In this document: positions 13,029 to 23,092 of the stretch, one piece after another
Position numbering within the stretch: the first letter of the stretch is position 1
Layout of the letters: every line of letters begins with the position of its first letter
Assembly (NCBI GenBank): GCA_963675135.1
Contig: OY776122.1
Span: forward strand, 84,020,472 to 84,084,471
Direction: 5' to 3'
Source of the DNA: Galeopsis tetrahit
Lineage: Eukaryota > Streptophyta > Magnoliopsida > Lamiales > Lamiaceae
DNA: 64,000 bases
Position numbers and translations under genes: made by a program
Notes under the pieces: model-generated
The model's input: only the letters and a program-made list of their open reading frames with translations
What the model was told of the DNA's origin: nothing
The model's database searches: none

Positions 13029-13209
13029 TACTCCCCATCTCAGTTTTATAATTTCTATTTGGATTGTACACACTTTTTTTTTTTAATTGATTGTTTATAT
13101 AAAAAGTGAAAGATGTAGGTGGGGATAAAATGAAAATAAAGTAGTGAGTTCTTTTGGAGAAATGACAATTATAAAATTAGACATATAAGATAAGAAAGTT
13201 CAGGGAGTA
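13029..13209. mobile_element. Stowaway-like MITE, copy 1
   Basis: Starts TACTCCCCATCTCAG and ends with CAGGGAGTA; inner sequence also mirrors (TTTTATAATT near the left end, AATTATAAAATT near the right). TA target duplication and CTCCC termini are the Stowaway (Tc1/Mariner MITE) pattern. The TIR is weak beyond the first bases. Confidence 0.5.
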
Positions 13210-13513
13210 CTTTTTCAGTCTCACAATTATTTACACACTTTTCTTATTGGAAGATTCAAAAATTATTTACACACTCTTTATATGAAAATACCCACAAAAT
13301 TAATATCCACCCAACATCATTTTATTTTCAAAATTGTTACTCATTTTTTACATACATTTCACTTTACAACTCATCAAATCTACTTTACAGTTTACACCTC
13401 ATAAAATCACTTAAAATACCTATCATTTATCTTACATCATCAACTACTAATTCCTCTTTTCTTAAAAATTATGACAGTCAAATCGTGCAAATAATCCCGA
13501 AACGGAGGGAGTA
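13208..13513. mobile_element. Stowaway-like MITE, copy 2
   Basis: Right end GGAGGGAGTA is a textbook Stowaway terminus. Left end TACTTTTTCAGTCTCACAAT pairs imperfectly with it (shared ATTATTTNCAC core). It shares its left TA with the element before it, so the two abut exactly. Length about 306 bp. It lies about 310 bp upstream of the EF-hand gene start. Confidence 0.6.
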
Positions 13514-13826
13514 ATATTTTATGAGCGGCGTACATATTGAATAAGTCCAAGAAGAGCAAAGCTCGCAGTCACTGTCGCTTAGCAGCCCTTCATTTACGTT
13601 TCCTTTAATTAAAACACAAACAAAATTGGATTAAATATATCAGCCATTTCATTTCTGCAAGCAAAACAATAATTACTAATTCTTGATCCCACCTCGTAAC
13701 CGCGAGATATCACGTGGAGTAGATCCTACGGACACGTTTGCTCCAATAAATCACATAAACCCCATCAACCATTTCCAATAACCTCGCACTACTGATTGAT
13801 ATAACCTAGCTCAATTTCTCACAGCC

Positions 13827-15879
13827 ATGGGACAAATTCTCGAAAAACTTCAAGGTATCAATAATATTTGAATTCAAACACTTATATCTTCTTGTTTATG
13901 CAAATTCAAGAAATATTGTTGGGCCCTTCTACTATCATGCTTTGCGTGTGTTTGTGTATGAGAATTTGAATCATCAGATTTGTGGGTTTTGCAAAAGGGG
14001 AAATCTTGTATGGGGTTTCACCTTTCAATCAATTAAAGATAATAATAAGCTGCAAAAGTCAACTTTCTTGATTCCTGTATTTGGGGTTGAATGTTCATCA
14101 AATAAGCCTATACTGGACAATACATATCTCTGTTGAAAAGCTCCTTGGTGATCAATCATATTTTCGTTATGCTGTTTAATTAATTCATTAATTATTTTAT
14201 GCATAAAAGGATGATGACTTTGAGTTGTTCCACTGGATCACGGCCAAAAAGATGTGGTATTTTTTTTTATAATTATGAACTCAGATTTTGACAATAAAAG
14301 GTAGATCAAATAAAATAAAAGAAGAAAACCTAGGACCATAAGCTCACAGGTCGAGAGCCAGAGGCCGGAGCGCCATTAAAACCTTGCCTGGGAAAACCCT
14401 CCTTAGGGACAAAACCCGGGTCAAGGGAAAAAGGGCATGTCAAGATAATCTATGCATTCTTTCCCTTGTTGGGTGTACAAACTCGAGTATGGTTTGCAAA
14501 GAATTATGGAGCATAATGAATTGATGATGAAAGTTGAAGTTCCCTTTTGTTGTGTGATATTGATAAAAAGGCCTAGTTTTAATAATATAGCATTAGAATA
14601 TAAGCTACCAATCCATTGTGCTTTTACTTCAAAGAAGCCAACAGCATATGTTATTATGTTGACACCTCTCCAATACGTTGGAGAGATTTATTTTACTGCC
14701 GAAGAGTTGGATTTTCTCAACATTATGCGTTGTGCTAAGCTGAATCTTGAATCTTTCAGTCACATTAAGCTCTAATCCAACCTTTGACTGCACGAACGTA
14801 CTTTGGAAGCCTGAGTTAATAGATCTTGCTGATTTTGGAAACTTAACTCAGTTCTTGTACTTGAGCAGTTTTTATCATATGTCATAAGCCTTGAGACATT
14901 ATATTTACACAATTACATGCTTCATCTGGTGTAGGAAAGGAATGGAAAGAAAGACAGATAGAACTCATTAGTAACAAAGCTTTTGAGCGTGTGAAGAAAG
15001 ATAGTGGAAAGGCTACTCTGACATTTGAAGAGATCTATATTGCCGTCTTGCTGGTATACAAGTGAGAAGTTTCACCTCTATTTCGATTAACATCAAAACT
15101 CTATAATTTATCCACTTTCCACGTAATTTGTTCTATATTCCTAAAATATTTCTCCCTTTGTAGTGATATTAATAAGCGTTTGCCTGGTCCTCATTTCGAT
15201 CCCCCTACAAGGGATGAAGTCCGGAACTTGATGAAGGTATGTCATACTATTGCCTATACTCTTAATACTGTACCATTTCAGTGTGTATACAAGCTGAGAA
15301 ATCATTCGCATTATCAACATGCTAGTAATTTAATTAAGAATTTTCAGGGTGATGCGCTCCTTTGGTGCTTGATATAAATATGAATGACAAAATTCTATGA
15401 ATTTGCTTCACGGCAGTTTTATAGTAAACTCGCTAATACTGTGTATCACAACATAGTGATTTTGAGAAGAATAACACATTAAATCAAGCATTTTTTTAAA
15501 AACAGTGTTACTTTGAAGAAAACAGTTCACGTGAATCTCACAAGAGACTTACTCAACCTTAATATGTATATTTTTCATCTTTTCTAATATATATGCTATT
15601 TTGTGAGTGCAGGAGAGTGATTTAAACCTTGATGGTGAGCTGAATCGTGAAGAATTTGAGAGGTTCATCCGTCGTATAACAAAAGACACGTTCATCACGG
15701 TGAGTCAGGGATTGATCATCGCTCTGGCTGTTGCTCCAGCCGTGGCACTGCTGACAAAAAGGACGACTGAGAACGTCCCTGGTGTTGGCAAGGTGGTGCA
15801 GAAAGTACCCAGCTCTGTGTATGCATCGCTTGTCACCCTTGTCATTGTCGCGTTTCAACAAGGTGCAGAGAGATCATAA
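13827..15879 (+). CDS. EF-hand calcium-binding protein with two hydrophobic segments
   Basis: Four exons: 13827-13854, 14935-15061, 15164-15236 and 15613-15879, phases consistent, 164 aa. The protein starts MGQILEKL. It has an N-terminal helical region (FEEIYIAVLLVYNDINKR, then PGPHFDPPTRDEV) and one canonical EF-hand loop at about residue 79 (DLNLDGELNREE, with acidic or amide ligands at 1, 3, 5, 7, 9 and 12). Two hydrophobic segments follow (SQGLIIALAVAPAVALL and VYASLVTLVIVAF), joined by a Gly/Val-rich loop. It matches a conserved small plant family annotated as calcium-binding EF-hand protein (I recall Arabidopsis AT1G64850 as a member; not checked). Function is unknown; a membrane-attached Ca2+ sensor is an inference. 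Intron 1 is 1,080 bp and holds an unrelated open frame (14452-14775). Confidence 0.9.
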
Positions 15880-16100
15880 ACACTTCAATTCCTCGCACTT
15901 GTTTGTATAAAGATGGCTGCTTATGGACACGTTTTAGATTGGTTAATTAGTTAATAATAGTGTTCAACAATACAGTACTTTTAGCCTGTCAAGTTTGGTT
16001 CAATACTTGCTGCATGTGACTACGTTGTTGATAAAAGAAACTGGATATTTCAGGATTGCCTTTTAATAAACTATACATTATCTTATTCAGAAAAATTATC

Positions 16101-16200
16101 ATGATGATTTAGCTGTATTTATTGTTTATTTGTTTTCATTACATGCTGTAATGATGATTTAGCTGTATTTATTGTTTATTTGTTTTCATTACATGCTCTA
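16101..16200. repeat. Tandem duplication, 2 x 50 bp
   Basis: Two adjacent 50-bp copies beginning ATGATGATTTAGCTG, at 16101 and 16151, differ by about one base. They lie about 220 bp past the EF-hand stop codon, possibly in or just after its 3' UTR. Confidence 0.9.
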
Positions 16201-16429
16201 ATGTATATTTGAGTATGATGGGCCATTTTAAATAGCTTCAACAATATGATACTTTGAGAGTAATTTTCTTGTACTTGGTCGTTGTTTCTACGCACGATGA
16301 TTGAATAGGAAAAATGAAATTGACATGTACATTAAAAAAAAAATTCTAATGATTCCTTGTACGTGGAATCTTTGAAAAAGTAATAAATCGTTTAATCTAT
16401 TCTCAATTTCATACCAGTTTCAAATTAGA

Positions 16430-16765
16430 GGAATGTTATGGTAAAACTTCATTTGAAACGATGTGGTAGAAAGCAACGTGCGACTTGAAGGACACGATCC
16501 GTTGTGTATTTTTACATCCACCATTTTTTACTTGTCTAGGAATAAGGGTGCTCTTGGCTCGACATTGTTTTGTTGGGTTGTAAATAGTGCACGCTGGAAC
16601 TCGGATAGAAAGTATTAATTCATTTCTCGGGGGAAAGGATCTAGGGTTAATGTCACTCAATTGGAGGAACAACTTCGTAAATATATCGAACATATATATG
16701 AATCGAAAGGATCCAATTTGACCAAGTTTTGTCGATCTGCTGAATTAAATCAACATCTTCAACGA
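16430..16765 (+). pseudogene. rps16: Nuclear insertion of plastid DNA: rps16 exon 1 and 5' group II intron
   Basis: At 16438 an ATG opens MVKLHLKRCGRKQ, the start of plastid ribosomal protein S16. After the 40-nt exon the sequence continues GTGCGACTTG, the group II intron 5' end of rps16. Intron-like sequence runs to about 16765 (for example TTCTCGGGGGAAAGGATCTA near 16620 and AAAGGATCCAATTTGACC near 16706). Exon 2 is absent, so no S16 protein can be made. It sits between two convergent nuclear genes, so it is a NUPT and not plastid context. One residue differs from the usual MVKLRLKR, consistent with drift. The exact ends are approximate. Confidence 0.85.
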
Positions 16766-16876
16766 GAAGTGTATATAAACAATGGTACCAAAATTTCATC
16801 AAGACTATAATATTTTCCCATTTTGGAGCACAATATGGAGATTACATCAGAAACCACGGATTTGAAGATACGAAGA

Positions 16877-18709
16877 TCAACTCAGCTTTTGCAGCCTAGC
16901 TTTCGCAGCATCCAATTGTTCTGCCAAACATTTAACAAAAAGTAAAAAAATCTTAATACTCAACAATGTACACAAAGCAAATTACAAAACAAACAATGAT
17001 AAACTTGGTGGTAAACTTTACTCTGTTCAGATGCCGTTGCTTTTTGAATGGTTGTTCGGAAAAATATATTTCCATTCCTCTGATAGACGCCCTGTATAGA
17101 AATAATATTACTCCACATCTTAAGAATAATGGAATTTCACACAATTGGTGATCACAACTCTCCAAACATGTTAAACTATTAGGCCGCCATAACTTTAAAC
17201 TTATCAAATAAATAAGGCACATCACCACCACCATACAATGTAAAAGAGAAAGATGAAATTTCATTTACACCTTCCTACGAGCTATAATGCAATTTATACA
17301 TTAGACCGTCAGAATACGAATTTCCCATATCAGGTGCATAGATTATTCACAGGAGTAGGGGCAGATTTTGAATCTATTGAGTGAAGGAAGATGGCGAGAA
17401 AGTGTATGTTCAAGAACTCAGAGGGTGGCTTTCAAAAAAAAAAAAAAAGAACTCAGAGGGTCGGGAGTTGTTGTATTTTTCACCTCAGATTCCTCACATC
17501 ATCTCAGTTCAGGACAGGAGGCTTCCAAAATCTAGGTAATGAAGAGCAAAAGACCATTGAAAACAGTATCTTGAAAGTGTTAATGAGGAAAGCAAGGACT
17601 TGAAACATCTTGGCCAATCAAACATGAAACTTGGTCAATAGAAGCAAAAAAATACACCAATTTCATATCCTCATCGATTGCAAATAAATGCATTAAATCC
17701 CATTTTTATCTTTCTTAAAAGGACACACACACATACATAATGGGAGATCTACTTCTAAGATATCAGGAACAACATAATATCATGTTGATTATCAACAAAT
17801 TACGTGTTCAATAACCATAAAATTGTCATGCAAAATAGATGATTTACATCAGACTCAACTTCAAAAAGGCAAAACAAATAACTTGATAGCTCATTAACTA
17901 AATAAGTTGTGTACAAAATTTTCACCGGAAACAATTATCCAGATGCTGATAAATTCCAGAAAAATGCACAAGAAAATGTGGTAAATTATTTAATATTTAA
18001 AATGATTTATAAATATTGAAAGAATTTCGTCTAATCTAAAAGTTCGAACTTGTAGAGAGGTGGGGAATTAATTCTTGTATATTAATTCCTAATAAATATT
18101 GTATACTAGAAGTGTTGTTGTATCCTGGGCAGGACAGTGCAACACGCCTCAAGAATTTTATGTCAAACAGAGTTCACCCCAGGAGACTTTTAGCACAAAA
18201 CTAGAATCAGAATAACAATAGTAAAATGCTGGTATATTGCAATTGATAAGGCACGCATATTTTAATAAAAGAAGAGTGGTGAAAAGAAATTAGAAACCCA
18301 GCCATTAACAAAGTATGAGATAAGGATTTGAGTTGGACTTGTTAAAATCAAACTAATAATGACCAAATCTTATCAATTAACTGCATTAAAAAAAAAAAAT
18401 TGAAACATTAAATAATTGAAAGGATCGGTTGAACGAGAAACACGTACCCTAGAGGAGGATAGATTATTGAGCTCAGCTAAAGCAACCTCATGACCTTTCA
18501 CCTGTCACTTTCACCACCATTAATAACTTCCCTCAAAACACACACAGAACAGGTTCTTGGAGCAGGCAAAAATGAAGTAAAAAGAAAAATCGGGGCCACG
18601 AATACAAACATCTCGTATTCTCATATCATAGGAAGTATAAATATTTGAAAAATACCTGCTTTAGAAGATCGGACGAAGAATTTGCGTTTGAAGGGGACGA
18701 AGCAGACAT
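16877..18709 (-). CDS. Small prefoldin-like coiled-coil protein
   Basis: Four small exons on the minus strand: 18709-18656, 18501-18448, 17091-17022 and 16920-16877. They are 54, 54, 70 and 44 nt, have GT-AG borders and close in frame to 73 aa. The protein begins MSASSPSNANSSSDLLK, continues with a heptad-like helix (HEVALAELNNL), then VYQRNGNIFFRTTIQ, then a second helix (EQKQLDAAKARLQKLS). This helix - beta hairpin - helix arrangement is that of a beta-type prefoldin subunit. The V-Y-x-x-x-N-x-F-F core resembles the small prefoldin-like protein ASDURF of the PAQosome and a plant family annotated prefoldin chaperone subunit. It has no single long ORF, so ORF-based annotation would miss it. 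The long second intron spans 17092-18447. An inferred TIR element starts about 200 bp upstream of the ATG. Confidence 0.82.
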
Positions 18710-19133
18710 TTCGTCTTTCACTACCAGGATAAAAAAACCCCAAGGATTTATAGGATTTATGAATTACTCCTGGAGGCTGGAATAATATAATCAAAATCCC
18801 TTTTTTTTTTTAAACAGTTTAAACAATACAAGTCGATATAGCGGGCCTTATTATTGGACCTTATTAATGGGCCGGAATTGATGTGTCATATTTCTTTAAC
18901 ATTAAAATTTGGCCCTGCTGTATACCCCTCCATCTTTGTTAAGTCTACTCCCCCATTCATTTATTAATTTAATAAATATATAAAATACCCAAATTACTCT
19001 TTTAATAAATTTGGTCTAATAAATACACTCCCTAATTTTAAACCCTAGCTCCGGCAATCACCTCCGGTGCCACCACCATCTCCGGCCACCACCCTCCACC
19101 CAAATTCCACCTAAACATAACCAAAAAAAAATA

Positions 19134-20529
19134 GGGATTATATTATTTTTAGTCCATTAATATACCACATTTTTTAATTTAGTCCACCAGATTACCACTT
19201 TTTGAATTTAGTCCATTAAGTTTCGATTTATTTTAATTTTGGTACAGTTATCTACTATAGCAGGTTTAGCAATAGCAGGTTTAGCAGATCATTTTTTAAA
19301 ACACACCTCATAAAATGTTATACACACCCCCAATGTTAAACACACCACACTATAATTTTAAAAACTTTTATTATTACTATACAAACCCCAATTATTTCTT
19401 ATTTAATAAATTACCAAAAATAATTAAATTAAAAAAAGTAAGAAATCAATTAAATATAAAAAATATAAATAAAACCTATAAAAATCGCCTAAATTTTCAA
19501 AAATTAAAAAAATAAACTCAAAAGATTAATTAATTTAATTAGTTTTGAAGATTTATTTGATTTTCAACAATTTTTAAATTTTATTAAGCCTTATTGTCGA
19601 TATTTTTATAGAAGTTAGAAGGCAAATAATAAAGCATTGGAATTTTAAACTTTTTTATTTTATTTTACTTTTAAATATTTCTTTTATATTACATGAACAT
19701 ACTAACACCTCATAATATTATATACAGTCCAAATGTTAAACACAAAAACTTAAAAATCAATTTGAGTTAAATAAAATCATAAAAATATTTAATAAATTAT
19801 CAAAAATAATTTAATTAAAAAAAAGTGAGAATTCAAATTAATATGAAAAATATAAATAAAACCTACAAAAAAATACATAAATAAAAATTTTAATAAAGCT
19901 AAAAAAATCATTAATTTAATTATTTTTAAAATTTTAGTTGATTTTTTTGAATTTTTTTATTTAATTTAATACTTTTTTTCATATTGAGTTTTTTTTTTTA
20001 ATTTATTAAAAATCTTCAAAAATAGTAAAAAAATCAACTAAATCATCAAAACTAATTTTTGGAGATTTAGGCTATTTTTTTAGTTAGATTTTATTTATAT
20101 TTTTTATATTAATTTGAATTCTAACCTTTTTTTTAATTTAATTATTTTTGGTAATTTATTAAATAGGAAAGAATTGGGGTGTGTATAGTAATAACAAAAA
20201 AATTTTAAATTTTAGTGTGGTGTGTTTAACATTGAGTTTTTTATTAATTTAATTATTTTTGGCAATTTATTAAATCGGAAAAAATTGGGGTGTGTATAGT
20301 AATAACAAAAGTTTTTTAAATTTTAGTGTGGTGTGTTTAACATTGGGGGTGTGTATAACATTTTATGGGGTGTGTTTTAAAAAATGATCTGTTAAACCTG
20401 CTATAGCACGTAATTGGACCAAAATCAAAATAAATCGAAACTTAGTGGACTAAATTCAAAATGTGGTAATCTGGTGGACTAAATTAAAAAAACGTGGTAA
20501 CTTAATGGACTAAAAAAAAATATAATCCC
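19134..20529. mobile_element. MULE-like foldback MITE with long inverted arms
   Basis: Starts GGGATTATATTATTTTTAGT and ends in the inverse of that sequence (TATAATCCC). The arms pair for about 165 bp at high identity (TTAGTCCATTAA, TAGTCCACCAGATTACCAC, TTTCGATTTATTTT, CTATAGCAGGTTTA). They continue with looser pairing through most of the element, so it is nearly a complete palindrome. It is flanked by AAAAAAATA on both sides (19125-19133 and 20530-20538). A 9-bp duplication is the Mutator hallmark, though this one is low-complexity. No coding capacity. The right arm has an extra tandem copy of about 115 bp (20115-20235 and 20235-20345). Confidence 0.8.
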
Positions 20530-20681
20530 AAAAAAATATTTTATCAACAAAACTAACATAAAATTCTTTTCAACCAAAAATATTCTGCCAACAAACGAAC
20601 AGAAATTCCACCAAATATATCTTCACCTAAATTTCAAAACTAATCGGCCAAAAGAATTTTCAAAAAAATTTAAAACACATT

Positions 20682-20890
20682 TTCGACAAAACAATGTCCA
20701 TAGTATGCATTACCGTCAACAACAATTTGTTGACAAGAATGCATGTTATCGACACATATTTGTCGAAACAATTTCAAAAAAAAAATCAATTTTTTTTAAA
20801 ACTTTCGATAAATCAGTGTCGAGTAGATGCACTATCGTTGACAACCTTTTGTCGACAATAATGCATCTACTCGACACTGGTTTGTTGAAA
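20682..20890. repeat. Two tandem related hairpins
   Basis: 20814-20879 folds into a stem of about 31 bp with 28 pairs: the outer 18 bases CAGTGTCGAGTAGATGCA pair perfectly with their inverse at 20862-20879, around a very short loop. 20682-20770 is a diverged version of the same hairpin (GACAAAACAATG ... TATTTGTCGAAA, with TGCAT and GTTGACAA cores). They lie inside the TIR element next to a G-rich block. No protein is likely, because both strands are open only by symmetry. Confidence 0.75.
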
Positions 20891-21376
20891 TTGGAAAAAA
20901 AATACCTTGACACTGGAGGGAGACGGACGACCGTGATGGGGGAGGGATAGAGGCGGGCAGCCAAGTCGCGAGACTGGAGAGGAGGCGACCGCCGCTGTGA
21001 GAATGGAGGAGAGGGCAGTGACGGCCGATTTGCTGGGGCAGCCGCGAGAACAGAGGGGGAGGGAAAGGTGGCAGCCGATTTGTGGGGTGGAGGGAGGCAA
21101 CCGACGGCGATAATGAAGGGAGAAGGTGAGGCGGACGCGATAATGGAGAGAGAATGTGACGCGGCCGCGAGTTTATCTGGGAGGGAAGGTGGCGGCAGCT
21201 GACTGGAGGTTGGGACGGCAACGGCGTGACGACGTGAATTGAGGAAGAAGGGAGAAATGAGATGAGAGAGAGAAGAGGGAAGAAATAGGTTTAGGGTTTT
21301 ACATTTAAATGTGGAGTGTATCTATAATATAAATTAAATGTGTAAAAGGGTATTTTAGATATTTCGTGGGGGAACT

Positions 21377-23092
21377 TGATTCACGTGATATGCAACACTA
21401 AATAAACAACCGCAAGTATACGCCGTCTATTGTAGCGTGATAAGCACGAGGTCGATCCCACGAGAAGGCTAAGCGTAAAAGGGTAGTTTGCTAGTCGAAT
21501 TCTAAATAAACGTGATTGATCGTTTGAATGTGATGGTTTACTCTAAAATTACCTACCAAGTGTCACGAATAAGCAACAAAGAGCAAAGATAAAATCGATC
21601 AAAAAGCATACGAATCAAGAGACGGGCGTAAAAATGGATGTAACTCAATTAAGAGAAGGTAAGTCCTAGAGCACATGCACTACTAGTGAATCCATCTATG
21701 GGTAAATGTCTATTCAAATGGTGTTCATGCTTTGTCTATAAGATTGATCACAACATAATGAATTAAAAGACCTTTAGATCCAAGTAATTCAAAGGCAATA
21801 CTACACAACCTAGTATCTCTACCTAAGTTGCATAATAAGACCCAATCAAGCCCCTAAGATCATCACACATCTTCCTAATCATTGATCATCTTTCAATCTC
21901 ACAATAAAATTAGGTCAAATGCTTGCAATCAATTAATCAAAATAGATTTCTCAACCTAATTCAACTAACTATGATCAACACATCACCATTGTACACATAA
22001 TGACATGTTTTGCAACAAACACCAAGCATCCAAATAGAATTAAGCCACACAAACACCAATTAAACAAATATTAATCCATAGATATCATCAAAAGTATGTA
22101 CAAGGCCCTAGAACCAAAAGTGTTCTAGCCAATCACCCACATGTTTGAATTACAATCAAAACAAAGATCAAAACAATAAAACTGAAAATAGGAGAAAGCT
22201 TAGACTGTGGTGAGGTGGGGAATTGAATTCCCAAGCTAATGGCTCCTTCCTTGCATGAATTGGTGGTGAATTGAAGAAGATATGGCCCCAAACCTCCAAC
22301 TGTGTGATAGTATGTGAAAGAATTCTTGAGAGAGGGGTTAGATCCTTTAGAATTTAAGAAATGAAGTATTTATAATGTTGGGGTAGGGTTTGAGTGTGAA
22401 AATTGCAAGTTGATCCTTTGAAAATGGAGAAATTTCGCGTTTGGCACCGAAAATAGGGTGGCTTGGCCGGGTGGAGTGTTGGCCGAAGTCTTTGAAAACA
22501 GGGGCAAGTCGGCCCGGCCGGGCGAGTGATGCCACCCGGCCGGACGAAACATTCGTAAATGGAGGAGTATCTTGAGTTGCTCAGCCGCCCGGCCGGGCGA
22601 GTGATGCCGCCCAGCCGGGCCATAACTTCGTCTTTGGCCCCAGATTTTGCACGCGACCGCCCGGCCGGGCGAGTGATGCCACCCGGCCGGGCCAAACCTT
22701 CGACTTTGGCCTTAATTCTATGCTCGGCCGCCCGGCCGGGCGAGTGATGCCACCCGGCCGGGCCAAAGTTTCGACTTTGGCTCCTTGTGTCGTTTTCGTC
22801 CTCCAACTTCGTCCCTCCGTTTCTTGAACTTTCGACATCCGATCGACTCGATTCTTTTGGCTATTCCACTCCATTTTTCGAGCCGGATCTAATGGTGCAC
22901 TTCTATTTCCGGTACGATCACTTGTGGTATGTGTTTTGTTCCAAATTCCATCGTTTTACCTACAAAGCCAACAAAATACAACCTTTCTCTCATTTTGGCT
23001 CAAACAATCATATCTAACGCACAAATCAATGAAATCCACATCAAAATATGCTTCACATGTGCTTATAAATTATGTAAATTCCACCCGAATCA
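21377..23092 (-). repeat. Athila 3' LTR (left copy)
   Basis: 1,716 bp, TGATTCACGTG ... CCCGAATCA on the plus strand, matching 31187-32923. A TATA box for minus-strand transcription is at 22367-22374 (TATAAATA on the minus strand). Transcription towards lower coordinates would then cover only the LTR part to 21377. Contains the four-copy GC-rich repeat at 22512-22782 on the upstream side of that TATA box. Confidence 0.9.
22512..22782. repeat. GC-rich tandem repeat in Athila LTR, 4 copies of 71-75 bp
   Basis: Copies start at 22512, 22587, 22659 and 22730. Each has a pair of palindromic CCCGGCCGGG boxes separated by CGAGTGATGCC, followed by a more variable segment (CTTCGACTTTGGC-like). Against the roughly 35% GC surroundings this is a sharp GC island. 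It lies upstream of the LTR TATA box in transcription direction, so it is in U3. The same repeat is at 32343-32613. Confidence 0.88.

Larger units (their letters stand above)
12052..13826. other. Intergenic region with MITEs near its right end
   Basis: The 3' flank of the NPH3 gene is AT-rich with several AATAAT/AATAAA-like motifs (for example 12260-12268). From 13029 to 13513 there are two adjoining MITE-like elements, listed separately. 13514-13826 is the upstream region of the EF-hand gene. No further gene seen. Confidence 0.5.

Noticed and set aside
12740..13073. 121-codon minus-strand frame 3' of the NPH3 gene
   Set aside because: Overlaps MITE sequence at its upstream end, hydrophobic low-complexity translation, and no recognisable family.
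16436..16693. 85-codon minus-strand frame
   Set aside because: Antisense to the plastid rps16 intron fragment.
20832..21221. Pro/Ser/Arg-rich minus-strand frame
   Set aside because: Composition artefact of a G-rich segment that also overlaps the hairpin; no domain.
22354..22806. Repetitive ARPGGITRP-type frames on both strands in the Athila LTRs
   Set aside because: They follow from translation of the GC-rich tandem repeat, lie in an LTR and occur in several frames at once.
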